From contig NZ_JAHRED010000016.1 in assembly GCF_019084045.1 (NCBI RefSeq), forward strand, positions 1 through 39,893: 39,893 bases of DNA. Reading direction: 5' to 3'. The translations under genes and the position numbers were made by a program. A model generated the notes under the pieces. The model was not told the DNA's origin. It made no database searches and saw nothing but the letters and a program-made list of their open reading frames with translations. Source of the stretch: Paeniglutamicibacter quisquiliarum (GTDB taxonomy: Bacteria; Actinomycetota; Actinomycetes; Actinomycetales; Micrococcaceae). This document shows positions 1-7,794 of this stretch, one piece after another. Each line of letters opens with the position of its first letter. The first letter of the stretch is position 1.

Positions 1-114
1 GACGCCGAGGGGCGCAACCCGGCCGGCCTGCGATATTACATCGAAGGGGCCAGCCAAGGGGTCGGAAAAGAAGCACCTTCCTGCCGACACGCGCGCCTGG
101 TGACCGGTTGCTGA
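1..114 (+). CDS. Possible 3' end of a gene entering from the left
   Basis: Frame 1 is open from the first base to a TGA at 112-114 and could encode the last 37 residues of a protein. The first ten codons all end in G or C, as expected for coding DNA here. The translation includes the run NPAGLRYYIEGA, which I cannot assign to a family. Frame 3 is also open, so this is only a weak suggestion. Nothing else is seen up to position 157. Confidence 0.3.
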   Translation, partial: DAEGRNPAGLRYYIEGASQGVGKEAPSCRHARLVTGC

Positions 115-157
115 TCCACACCCCTAGGCCCCAGCGGGTAGAGCGAAGGCAAAAAAC

Positions 158-1159
158 TCAGAATCCCACGGGCAGCACGTCGCCAAATCGCCCGGATTCG
201 GTGATGCGCGCCCCGTTGTATTTAAAGGTACGCAAGACGATGCGCCGGTCATCGATCGTCAGTCCGGGAATCGCGTGCAGGATCTTGCGTTCGACGGCGA
301 GCGAATCCCAGGGGCTGTTCAGCCACACCACCATATGGATGTTGTTGGCGCCGGTGACCGCCGTCATGATCCGGATTTCGGGCAGTTCCGCTGCTAGGTT
401 GGGGCCCACGAGCAAGATGTCTTCGGGTGACATCGACCCCCAGAACACGGCGCTGACATTCTGGCCAAGCCCCTGTCGCACAATGTCGCACCGCACCATG
501 ATGTAGTTGCCGCCAATGAGGCGGTTGACCCGCCGCGCCGCCGCGGGTGGGGTGATCCCGGCACGCTGGGCGATTTCCCTGAAGCCCATGCGACCGTTGA
601 TGCTCAAGGAGCGCACGATTTCCTGGTCTATCTCATCCATCGCGACATGAGTCTCTCCGCCGTGGGATTCCGGGGGGTTCACCAGCCGGCGCAATTTGCG
701 CATGGTAGCCGGCGGCAACGCACGAAAATGCCAGTTGCTGGCTTCCACTAGCTGGCCTGTCACGGTTCGCACCGAGTAATGCAACACTCCGTCTAGGGAG
801 CCAATGGTGGTGAGCAGGAAGTCGGCCAGGCTCTGCCCGGGGGCTGCGACCGTCACCAGAAGATGTGCGGATCCCGCAATGAACTGGATCGTCATGGTCC
901 TGTGGTCCTGAAACAAGTCTTCGGCCACCTGGGTGACTTGGCTGTTGCGGCAAGTCAGTTCGATGAATGCCAATTCCATCAGTGCCGCCATGCCCGACCC
1001 CGGTGCAATCGAGATGCGCGCCATGCCTGCATTGGTGATGCGTTCCCAGCGTCGGGCCAGGGTGGTGGCATGTTGGCCCAGGATCACGGACAGCTCGCTC
1101 CAGCTCACGCGCGGCGCCAATTGCAGCGCATTGACGAGTTCCATGTCGTTTTCGGACAT
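158..1159 (-). CDS. Lrp/AsnC-family regulator with two tandem domains
   Basis: Predicted cytoplasmic transcription factor of 333 residues, about twice the length of a classical Lrp. It has an N-terminal AsnC-type helix-turn-helix (about residues 4-50) and a ligand-binding-type segment. A second complete helix-turn-helix starts near residue 175 (MDEIDQEIVRSL, then REIAQRAGITPPAAARRVNRL) and is followed by a second effector-type segment. The ATG at 1159 was chosen because AAGGA lies 9 nt upstream; the open frame continues further only as antisense shadow of the next gene. It is divergent from the amidohydrolase-AbgT operon with a 117-nt gap. Lrp regulators commonly control adjacent amino-acid or peptide genes, so local control is likely but inferred. 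Confidence 0.88.
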   Translation of the reverse strand: MSENDMELVNALQLAPRVSWSELSVILGQHATTLARRWERITNAGMARISIAPGSGMAALMELAFIELTCRNSQVTQVAEDLFQDHRTMTIQFIAGSAHLLVTVAAPGQSLADFLLTTIGSLDGVLHYSVRTVTGQLVEASNWHFRALPPATMRKLRRLVNPPESHGGETHVAMDEIDQEIVRSLSINGRMGFREIAQRAGITPPAAARRVNRLIGGNYIMVRCDIVRQGLGQNVSAVFWGSMSPEDILLVGPNLAAELPEIRIMTAVTGANNIHMVVWLNSPWDSLAVERKILHAIPGLTIDDRRIVLRTFKYNGARITESGRFGDVLPVGF

Positions 1160-1276
1160 GCCGTCAGTTCCTTGCAAGTTTTTGCTCCTATAACCATTTT
1201 CGTGCGTTTTGAAAGAAAAGCGCCTCATCATCTTAGCGTTTAGTTCGATATATGACCTGGAGCACATGGAGGAAAG
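1160..1276. promoter_or_regulatory. Divergent promoter region of the Lrp-like gene and the amidohydrolase operon
   Basis: This 117-nt gap is more AT-rich than the flanking genes and must hold the start signals for both directions. It contains an imperfect inverted repeat around 1204-1222 (GCGTTTT, then AAAAGCGC), a plausible but unproven Lrp-type operator. The amidohydrolase Shine-Dalgarno sequence GGAGG lies at its right edge. Confidence 0.5.
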
Positions 1277-2548
1277 ATGCCACAGCAGCGACAAACGGTG
1301 ATCGAACATGCAACCTTGATCGATGGCACGGGTGCCGCCCCGGCACAGATGCACACCGTCGTCTTGCGTGGACGCAAGATCCAGTGGGTTGGACCGGACG
1401 CCGAGACACCCATCCTGGACACCGATGCGGTCCGCATTGACGGGCGCGGACAATTCCTGCTCCCTGGCTTCATCGATTCGCACGTCCACTTGGCCATGCC
1501 CGCCGGCCAGCTCAGCGGCACAGGTATGTTGCACCTGCCCCCGCGTTTTGGCTACTACGCCTCCATCCCGCTGCTGCGCGCCACGCTCGATGCCGGCGTC
1601 ACCACCGTGCGCGACCTGGGCGGCATCGATATGGCGACCGAGGTTGCCATTGAACGCGGGCTTATCGAGGGTCCCGAAATCGTCTTTGCCTACCGCGCCC
1701 TGGGACCCACCGGCGGCCACGGCGACTTCCGCACCTGCTGCGGATTCAACCAGGGCGAGGCATTGTCCCCCAACGGGGACATCGGTTTCCTGACCGACGG
1801 TGTCGACGAGGCGCTGCGCAACACCCGCGAGGTCATGCGCCTGGGCGGTAAGGTCATCAAGGTCATGGCGGGCGGCGGCGTCTGGTCCCCGCGCGACACC
1901 CCTTGGCACGACGGCCTGAACATTGCCGAGATGCGAACCATCGTCGAGGAAGCGAGCAGCCACGGCGTACCGGTGGCCGCCCATGCCCAGTCGGCGCGTT
2001 CCATTTCCAACGCCCTGGTCGCGGGGGTGCGCAGCATCGAGCACGGCTACGAAATCGATGACAAGGCCATCGAATTGATGCTTGCAAAGGGCAGCTTCCT
2101 CGTTCCCACCCTGAGCACAGGAACCATCCCCCCGGACCCGGCCAAGGCCGCCCCGTATGCGGTGGAAAAGAAGCTGCGCCTGCAGGAAAAGCTCTACGGC
2201 TGCGTCTCGAAGGCCATCTCCGCCGGGGTCAAAGTCGCGCTGGGGACCGATGCCGGGGTCTGCGAGCACGGCATCAATCTGACGGAGCTTGGACACTTGG
2301 TCGATTTCGGCATGTCCCCCATGGATGCGCTCGTGGCCGGAACCTTGAACGCCGCAAAGCTGCTGCAATTGGAGGACCGCGTTGGATCCATCGAGCCCGG
2401 CAAGGACGCAGACATCGTGCTGACAGGCGTTGATCCGCTGGGCTCCATCCACGCGCTGGCCGATGCGAAGAACATTGATATCGTCTTTGCCAAGGGCCGG
2501 ATGGTTAAGGACCTTCGTACCTCGGTCCCCGCAGGAGTAGGCGCATGA
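1277..2548 (+). CDS. Amidohydrolase (imidazolonepropionase/prolidase-like metal-dependent hydrolase)
   Basis: Predicted cytoplasmic binuclear metal hydrolase of 423 residues that cleaves C-N bonds of an amide, cyclic amide or dipeptide-like substrate. Family residues are visible in order: the HxH pair His69 and His71 in GFIDSHVHL, the likely carboxylated Lys195 in KVIKVMAGGG, His236 in VAAHAQS, His256 in IEHGYE, and Asp325 in LGTDAG. The start has GGAGG only 4 nt upstream. The stop overlaps the next start as ATGA, so it is translationally coupled to the AbgT-like transporter. The exact substrate cannot be read from the sequence. Aminoacyl or N-acyl amino compounds fit the transporter and the Lrp-type regulator (inference). 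Confidence 0.9.
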   Translation: MPQQRQTVIEHATLIDGTGAAPAQMHTVVLRGRKIQWVGPDAETPILDTDAVRIDGRGQFLLPGFIDSHVHLAMPAGQLSGTGMLHLPPRFGYYASIPLLRATLDAGVTTVRDLGGIDMATEVAIERGLIEGPEIVFAYRALGPTGGHGDFRTCCGFNQGEALSPNGDIGFLTDGVDEALRNTREVMRLGGKVIKVMAGGGVWSPRDTPWHDGLNIAEMRTIVEEASSHGVPVAAHAQSARSISNALVAGVRSIEHGYEIDDKAIELMLAKGSFLVPTLSTGTIPPDPAKAAPYAVEKKLRLQEKLYGCVSKAISAGVKVALGTDAGVCEHGINLTELGHLVDFGMSPMDALVAGTLNAAKLLQLEDRVGSIEPGKDADIVLTGVDPLGSIHALADAKNIDIVFAKGRMVKDLRTSVPAGVGA

Positions 2549-4116
2549 GCACATTGATGGGCAAGAAGCCGGCGCCCCGGCCTTCCAGCGAGAAGAAGAA
2601 GTTCGGAGCGGCCGCCCTTGACCGCATTGAGCGCGTGGGCAACAGGCTGCCCGAGCCCTTCGCCCTCTTCCTGTACCTCTTCCTGGCCGTGGGACTCATT
2701 TCCACGGTGGTGTCCTGGTTCAATGTCAACACCACGCTTCCCGGTGCCGAAGGACCCACCGCGATCAAGGGCCTGTTCACCGGCGAGGGCATCACTTGGC
2801 TGATGACCACCGCAGTGCAGAACTTCATCGGGTTCCCGCCCCTTGGGGTAGTGGTCACCTTGTTGTTGGCCGTGGGTGTTGCCGAACGCACTGGCCTGCT
2901 GCTGGTGCTGGTAAAGTCCACCCTGGGCCGCGCCCCTGCCTGGGCATTGCCCTACGTCATGGCACTGGTGGCGTTGTGCGCGCACATCATGTCCGACGCC
3001 TCGATTCTGGTCATCCCGCCGATTGCCGCCCTGGTGTTCCGAGCCGCAGGCCGCAACCCGGTCGCGGGCCTGCTTGGGTCCTATGCCGTGGGCATTGCCG
3101 CCTTCAGCTGCACCCCGTTCGTCACGTCGACCGACGCCTTGCTGGCCGGCATTTCCAACGCCGCCGCAGTCCCGGTCGCCGGGCTGGTGCTGCCGGTCAC
3201 TGCGGTGTCCAACCTTTTGCTGAACATCGTGCTCGCCGGTGTCCTCACGGTGGCCGGCGGCCTAGTCATCGACAAACTGCTCGAGCCGCGGCTGAACCGC
3301 ACCGGTGTCGGGGTCAACGCCACGGCAGCCGAAGAAGCCAGCACGGACGTCACCGCCGCGGAGAAGTCGGCCCTGCGTTGGGCAGGAATCGCCCTGTTGG
3401 TGGTCGTCGGGCTGATCCTGGCCCTGGCCCTTCCGGCCGGTGCGCCGTTGCGCAACGAGACCGGCGGGTTTCTGCCCAAGTCCCCCCTGTTAAGCTCGGT
3501 CATCTTCATAGTGTTCTGCGTCGTGCTGGCGCCGGCCATTGTCTTCGGCGCACGTCTGCGCTTGATCACCAACATCCAGTCGGTCGTGGAAATGATGGGA
3601 CAGGCAGTGAAGGACGCGGTGTCCTTCATCGTGGTGGCCTTCATCTTGGCCCAGTTCCTCGCCCTGTTCACGTGGTCGGGGCTGGCGTCCTGGGTTGCCG
3701 TGTCGGGCGCGCAAACGCTCAAGGACGTGAACTTCACCGGCTACGGGGCCATCATCGCGTTCATCGTGGTGGTATCGATTCTGAACCTGTTGATATCCTC
3801 GGGATCCTCCCTGTGGACGCTGATTGCCGCGGTGTTCATTCCGATGTTTGCCCTGATCGGTTACGAGGCCGGATTCGTCCAAGCCGCCTTCCGCGTGGGA
3901 GATTCCGCCACCCAGGCACTGACTCCCTTGAACCCGTACTTGGTGATTATCCTGGGCTTCTTGCGCAAATACGAGCCAGAAGCCGGCATCGGTTCCATCA
4001 TCGCCCGCATGCTGCCATTCACCGTCGTATTCTGGGTCCTGTGGGTGCTGGTGCTGACGCTGTTCTTCATCACCGGCACGGGCACGGGACCGGGCATGGA
4101 CATCATGGTCGGATGA
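2545..4116 (+). CDS. AbgT-family transporter
   Basis: Integral membrane protein of 523 residues with about a dozen hydrophobic segments and a short basic cytoplasmic N-terminus. The first helix region, RLPEPFALFLYLFLAVG, and the late SSGSSLWTLIAAVFIPM segment are characteristic of the AbgT family, whose members import p-aminobenzoyl-glutamate or export sulfonamides. The gene overlaps the amidohydrolase by four bases (ATGA) and is followed after 21 nt by a strong terminator, giving a two-gene operon. The pairing of an AbgT carrier with an amidohydrolase parallels the E. coli abg locus, but this hydrolase is not of the AbgA/AbgB peptidase family. The transported compound is therefore open. Confidence 0.88.
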   Translation: MSTLMGKKPAPRPSSEKKKFGAAALDRIERVGNRLPEPFALFLYLFLAVGLISTVVSWFNVNTTLPGAEGPTAIKGLFTGEGITWLMTTAVQNFIGFPPLGVVVTLLLAVGVAERTGLLLVLVKSTLGRAPAWALPYVMALVALCAHIMSDASILVIPPIAALVFRAAGRNPVAGLLGSYAVGIAAFSCTPFVTSTDALLAGISNAAAVPVAGLVLPVTAVSNLLLNIVLAGVLTVAGGLVIDKLLEPRLNRTGVGVNATAAEEASTDVTAAEKSALRWAGIALLVVVGLILALALPAGAPLRNETGGFLPKSPLLSSVIFIVFCVVLAPAIVFGARLRLITNIQSVVEMMGQAVKDAVSFIVVAFILAQFLALFTWSGLASWVAVSGAQTLKDVNFTGYGAIIAFIVVVSILNLLISSGSSLWTLIAAVFIPMFALIGYEAGFVQAAFRVGDSATQALTPLNPYLVIILGFLRKYEPEAGIGSIIARMLPFTVVFWVLWVLVLTLFFITGTGTGPGMDIMVG

Positions 4117-4137
4117 TGTCTCCCGACATCCCGGGGT

Positions 4138-4181
4138 AAAGACGGGCAGGGCCGGTTGATTTTCCGGCCCTGCCCGTCTTT
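4138..4181 (+). terminator. Rho-independent terminator of the amidohydrolase-AbgT operon
   Basis: A perfect 18-bp inverted repeat (4138-4155 with 4164-4181) surrounds an 8-nt loop. The right arm ends in TTT, and the left arm begins AAA, so it may act in both directions. Confidence 0.85.
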
Positions 4182-4257
4182 GCCGATGGCGCCAACGACA
4201 GGGATGCCACTTCACCGAGACCTATCCCGCGGATTCTGCAAGAGGATCATTTCTGAA

Positions 4258-4282
4258 CGACAGAAGTGCGGTTATCGGCGAT
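4258..4282 (+). repeat. Copy A of a short dispersed repeat with core AGTGCGGTTATCGGCGAT
   Basis: The 18-nt core at 4265-4282 recurs exactly at 11486-11503 and 12869-12886, always on the same strand. Copies A and B match over 25 nt with one difference. The intergenic stretch 4182-4536 holds this repeat and the terminator at 4467-4502; I see no gene in it. Confidence 0.75.
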
Positions 4283-4466
4283 CATCAACGAGTCGTAGTA
4301 GGCATTGCAACCTCTGTGGCGGAATATCGGCATCGGCACGGTCGATTCCCCGATTCCTGGGGGAGCAATCCGTGCTGTCGCGCTTGCCGTGGGTAGCAGG
4401 GTGGTGACCCGGCCATGGTCATCCGAATTGCCCTGAGAGGGCGGCATCCAATACCGGTGTACCAAA

Positions 4467-4502
4467 CACCCGGGGGAGGGCCGCGTGGCCCTCCCCCGGG
4501 TG
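4467..4502 (-). terminator. Terminator of the MHS symporter gene
   Basis: A perfect 16-bp inverted repeat (4467-4482 with 4487-4502) has a 4-nt loop. On the minus strand it is followed by TTT and lies 34 nt beyond the symporter stop codon. Confidence 0.8.
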
Positions 4503-4536
4503 AGATTCGGGAATAGGGTATCCCCGTGGTCACGGA

Positions 4537-5883
4537 CTAGTCGTTGAGGTCCTTGCCCTTCGTTTCGGGGGAGGCGATTGCTGCGATGAGTACGAATGCG
4601 CAGAGCACCATCAGGTAGATGTCGAAGATCCGTGGGTTGCCTTGGGAGTACAGCCACGTCTGGAGGTAAGGTGCGGTGCCGCCAGCCAGGGCCCCGGCGA
4701 TTGAGTAGGGCAGGCCCATGCCCACTGCGCGCACATGGGTGGGGAACTGCTCGGGGAAGGTCGCGGGCATGATTGCCGTTGGCGCCGAAATCAGGATCAT
4801 GCCCACGCCCATGTAGCAGGCCAGGCGCCAGACCTCGGGTCCGCCGTTGAGAACGAGCGTGAGCGGAATGATGAGCACGATGGCACCGATGGCGAAGAAG
4901 TACCAGTTGAACTTGCGGCCAATGCGGTCCGAGAGCCAGCCCCAGAACACCAGGCAGGCCATGAAGAAGACGTTGGCGCCGGTGCTGATCCACAGTACCT
5001 GGGTAGGGTCCATTTTCAGCGGGCCCATGGCGAAGGCCGGGGCCATGATCGACCAGACGTAGAACATCACGGTGCCGCCGGCGGCCAGGCCGACGATGCG
5101 CAGGCAGGCGCGGCGGTGGCGCCAGATCTCGCGTCCCAACCCGCGTGTGCGCGGAGCTGCCAGCCCGGCGGCCTTGGCTGCCTCGGCGGCTTCGACCTTG
5201 GCGCGGAACATGGGGGTTTCATCCAGCTTGCGGCGGAGGTATAGGGCGTAGACGCCGAGTAGGCCGCCGAGGATGAAGGGCACCCGCCAGGCCCACTCGC
5301 GCACGGCGTCGGTGCCGAGGGTCGAGGATAAGACGGCGCCGAGCAGGGTGGCGGCGATGACGCCGACGGTGACGAAGACGAATACCGAGGATGACCACAA
5401 GCCGCGGGAGTGCCGCGGGGCCATTTCCGTGACGTAGGTGAACGAGGAGACCACCTCGCCGCCGTGCCCGAGGCCCTGGAGCATGCGGCCCGCGAGCAGG
5501 AAGACTGCCGCAGTGGCCCCGATCATTTGGTAGTTGGGGGAGATGCCGATGAGCAGGCTGCCGCCTGCGGTGATGAGCATCGATACGCTCATGGCGTGGC
5601 GGCGTCCGTACTTGTCGGCGAACCAGCCGAAGAACAGTCCGCCCAGGGGTCGCATGAAGAAGCCGGCCCCGAAGATGGCCAGCGTTCCCAGCAGGGCCGT
5701 GACGGGGTCCTGGGCATGGAAGAACTGGCCGGCAAAGTAGGCGGCGAAGATGGAATAGGCGGTCCAGTCGTACCATTCGAGGGCGTTGCCGACGCCCACG
5801 CCAAGGATGATCTTGCGCTTTTCCTTTCGCTCCATGGGAGTGTCGGACGAGCCGGGTAACGCTGTGGTGGTTGTTTCAGTCAT
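4537..5883 (-). CDS. MFS transporter of the metabolite:H+ symporter (MHS) type
   Basis: Predicted 448-residue inner-membrane symporter with 12 transmembrane segments, likely importing a carboxylate or aromatic acid. The MHS hallmarks are present: GNALEWYDWTAYSIFA at the first helix, RPLGGLFFGWFADKYGRR in loop 2-3, and the loop-8-9 signature WLSDRIGRK. The ATG at 5883 was preferred because GAAGG lies 7 nt upstream; an in-frame start 78 nt further up lacks a comparable site. It lies in the same orientation as the flavin reductase gene, which starts 687 nt upstream and ends 189 nt away, and is probably part of the same catabolic locus. A close family relative lies at 27041-28369. Confidence 0.88.
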   Translation of the reverse strand: MTETTTTALPGSSDTPMERKEKRKIILGVGVGNALEWYDWTAYSIFAAYFAGQFFHAQDPVTALLGTLAIFGAGFFMRPLGGLFFGWFADKYGRRHAMSVSMLITAGGSLLIGISPNYQMIGATAAVFLLAGRMLQGLGHGGEVVSSFTYVTEMAPRHSRGLWSSSVFVFVTVGVIAATLLGAVLSSTLGTDAVREWAWRVPFILGGLLGVYALYLRRKLDETPMFRAKVEAAEAAKAAGLAAPRTRGLGREIWRHRRACLRIVGLAAGGTVMFYVWSIMAPAFAMGPLKMDPTQVLWISTGANVFFMACLVFWGWLSDRIGRKFNWYFFAIGAIVLIIPLTLVLNGGPEVWRLACYMGVGMILISAPTAIMPATFPEQFPTHVRAVGMGLPYSIAGALAGGTAPYLQTWLYSQGNPRIFDIYLMVLCAFVLIAAIASPETKGKDLND

Positions 5884-6072
5884 GGTGGTGCCTTCGCGAG
5901 TAGACGTCGGACGGGTGGGATTTTTGGGCTCCGTGGAAAGGGCGCGGCCTGGTACCTGCATCCCATGGATGGATCACGCTTCGTGCGGGTGCTGGCGCTT
6001 TGCCGCCGGCCGCGGGTTCGATGCGGCTTGGTGGCGATCGTCATCGAAATGCCCGATCGCCGGGATGCGTGG

Positions 6073-6570
6073 TTATGCGGCGAGTTGCCTGAAGGCGGAG
6101 TCGTGGAACACCAGCGGGCTGGTCTGCTTGTCGAGGTGCAGGGCATGGATTTCCAGCAGCACCACGTCGTGGTCCCCGGCGGGATGTTCGTCGAAGACGC
6201 TGCATTCAAACCACAGGGAGGCGTTGGGCAGCAGCAGGGCGCCTGAATCCAGGCGATGCACCTCCACGCCGGCGAACCGCGCGTCCTTGTCCCGATTGGC
6301 GAGCTGCCTGCAGAGCGCGCCCTGGTCCTGTCCCAGGATGGAAACTCCGACGCGAGTTGCCTGCCGGAGAATGGGCCAAGTCCCCGAGGACTTCTGGACC
6401 GCGAACATCACCAGGGCCGGCTCGAGCGAGACGCCGACGGTGAACGACGAGGCGACAAGCGCATGGGCGAGGCCGTCGACCTCGGCCGTCATCGCGGCAA
6501 CCCCTGAGGGAAAGTGGGCAAAGGTCTCGCGGAGGACCTGCGAGTCCAGGGACTGGGATGTCATGATCAT
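6073..6570 (-). CDS. Flavin reductase (reductase component of a two-component monooxygenase)
   Basis: Predicted 165-residue NAD(P)H:flavin oxidoreductase of the flavin-reductase-like family. It would supply free reduced flavin to a partner oxygenase. The family features are RETFAHFPSGVAAMTA at the N-terminus, ALVASSFTVGVSLEPALV for flavin binding, and SILGQDQGALCRQLA. The start at 6570 has AAGGAG 6 nt upstream, and its leader is nearly identical to that of the divergent cupin gene (AAGGAGCAAAAA in both). The acyl-CoA-dehydrogenase-fold monooxygenase at 7795-9030 is the obvious partner. The 189-nt gap to the symporter gene shows no other gene. Confidence 0.87.
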   Translation of the reverse strand: MIMTSQSLDSQVLRETFAHFPSGVAAMTAEVDGLAHALVASSFTVGVSLEPALVMFAVQKSSGTWPILRQATRVGVSILGQDQGALCRQLANRDKDARFAGVEVHRLDSGALLLPNASLWFECSVFDEHPAGDHDVVLLEIHALHLDKQTSPLVFHDSAFRQLAA

Positions 6571-6727
6571 TTTTTGCTCCTTGGCTGGTTCCTCCACCGC
6601 CGCCGGGGCTCGGTGGAACTTCCTGTGAGCAGAAGCCTGCCAGATGAAAGCGAGCGTGTATAGCTCTTTTTGAACGTTCGTCTAAATTGCGGCAATATGA
6701 CGCAGCTCACAAAACTTTATTGCACTT

Positions 6728-6760
6728 ATGTTGCGACCGTAGTAGTTTCGGTCACAACAT
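6728..6760. promoter_or_regulatory. Inverted-repeat operator in the divergent reductase/cupin promoter region
   Basis: Arms ATGTTGCGACCG (6728-6739) and CGGTCACAACAT (6749-6760) are 12 nt long, pair at 11 of 12 positions and flank a 9-nt spacer. The site sits 41 nt before the cupin start in the 230-nt divergent gap. It is a good candidate binding site for the cluster's regulator, possibly the PaaX-family protein at 10312-11241. Confidence 0.65.
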
Positions 6761-6800
6761 ACGGTGCCGGTGCACCCACCCGCCATGAAGGAGCAAAAAA

Positions 6801-7328
6801 ATGACAGAGCAAATCCAGCGCCAGACCAGCCGCCTGAGCGTGGTCCGCCAGTCCGAGCGGGAAAACCTGTGGTTCCTGGGCGACTTGATCCAGCCGATCA
6901 TCAGCAGTGAAATGACGGACGGGCGATTCATGATGGCACTGACCCACTCGAAGCTCGCCTCGGAACCGCCGCTGCATGAACACGTCGGCGAGGACGAGAT
7001 CTTCTACATCCTTGAAGGAACCGTAACGTTCTGGGCCGCCGAAGCAGACGGCCTGACTCTTGGCCCCGGTGACTGCATCCTGATGCCCAAGGACGTCCCG
7101 CACACCTTCCAAGCCAGCCCCGACATCGAAGCAAAATGGCTGGTCATGTCGGCACCCGGCGGACTGGAGAAGTTCTTCCGCGCCGTGGCCATCCCCGCGG
7201 ACTACGCCGGGCCACAGCGCGGCTGGGAAATGGACGAGGAAACGGAACAGCGCCTGCAGAATGCCTGCGACGACTTCAACATCACGCTGCTGGCCGAGCC
7301 CGGGGTGGCGACGGGGACGGGCGCCTGA
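6801..7328 (+). CDS. Cupin-domain protein
   Basis: Predicted 175-residue cytoplasmic protein with one conserved cupin barrel. Motif 1 is seen in PPLHEHVGEDEIFYILEG (metal ligands His, His, Glu) and motif 2 in GDCILMPKDVPHTFQ (metal-binding His). Small cupins of this type act as dioxygenases, isomerases or quercetinase-like enzymes, so the reaction is not predictable. The start has AAGGAG followed by an A-rich spacer. The stop overlaps the SnoaL-like gene start as TGATG, showing translational coupling, and it is the first gene of a four-gene operon. Confidence 0.87.
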   Translation: MTEQIQRQTSRLSVVRQSERENLWFLGDLIQPIISSEMTDGRFMMALTHSKLASEPPLHEHVGEDEIFYILEGTVTFWAAEADGLTLGPGDCILMPKDVPHTFQASPDIEAKWLVMSAPGGLEKFFRAVAIPADYAGPQRGWEMDEETEQRLQNACDDFNITLLAEPGVATGTGA

Positions 7329-7786
7329 TGGAGGACGCGTCCGGCTCGCAAATGCTCGCGGTGCGGACGTTCTGGGAAGCGCAGGCGGCAGGAGACGCGG
7401 AAACGGCCCGCGCGGTGCTGGCCAAGGATGTGGAATGGACGCTCGTGGGTCACCACTCCTCCCTGGCAAGGACCTATCGCGGGGTGGATGAATTCTTCGA
7501 GGAATTGATCGGAACACTCGCGGCGACGTTCGTGCCGGGCAGCGCCGCTATGGAAATCCGCGGCATGTATCTCGACGCCGGGCAGTCCACGGTGGTCACC
7601 CACCTGCGCGAAACCGCCACCACCCGCGACGGATTGTTCTTTGACAACGACATTGTCACCATCATGACCGTCATCGACGGACGCATCACCCGGTGCCAGG
7701 AATTCATGGACCTCCACGAGGTCCGCCGAACCTTCGGCGAAGAAGACCTGCGCACGCCCCTGGCAAGATCCAACATCCAAGGTTAG
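7328..7786 (+). CDS. SnoaL-like (NTF2-fold) protein
   Basis: Predicted 152-residue protein with the alpha+beta cone fold of nuclear transport factor 2/SnoaL. Evidence is the pattern FWEAQAAGDAETARAVLAKDVEWTLVG near the start and DGRITRCQEFMDL near the end, both typical of the family. Members are polyketide cyclases, isomerases, dehydratases or non-catalytic subunits. The start ATG at 7328 overlaps the cupin stop by one base. Eight nt separate its stop from the monooxygenase start. Its position between cupin and oxygenase suggests a role in processing an oxygenated intermediate, which is inference. Confidence 0.82.
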   Translation: MEDASGSQMLAVRTFWEAQAAGDAETARAVLAKDVEWTLVGHHSSLARTYRGVDEFFEELIGTLAATFVPGSAAMEIRGMYLDAGQSTVVTHLRETATTRDGLFFDNDIVTIMTVIDGRITRCQEFMDLHEVRRTFGEEDLRTPLARSNIQG

Positions 7787-7794
7787 GCAGAGCA

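Noticed and set aside
158-2554. A single 798-residue minus-strand protein
   Set aside because: The upstream half is the antisense of the amidohydrolase gene; the real regulator starts at 1159 with a ribosome-binding site.
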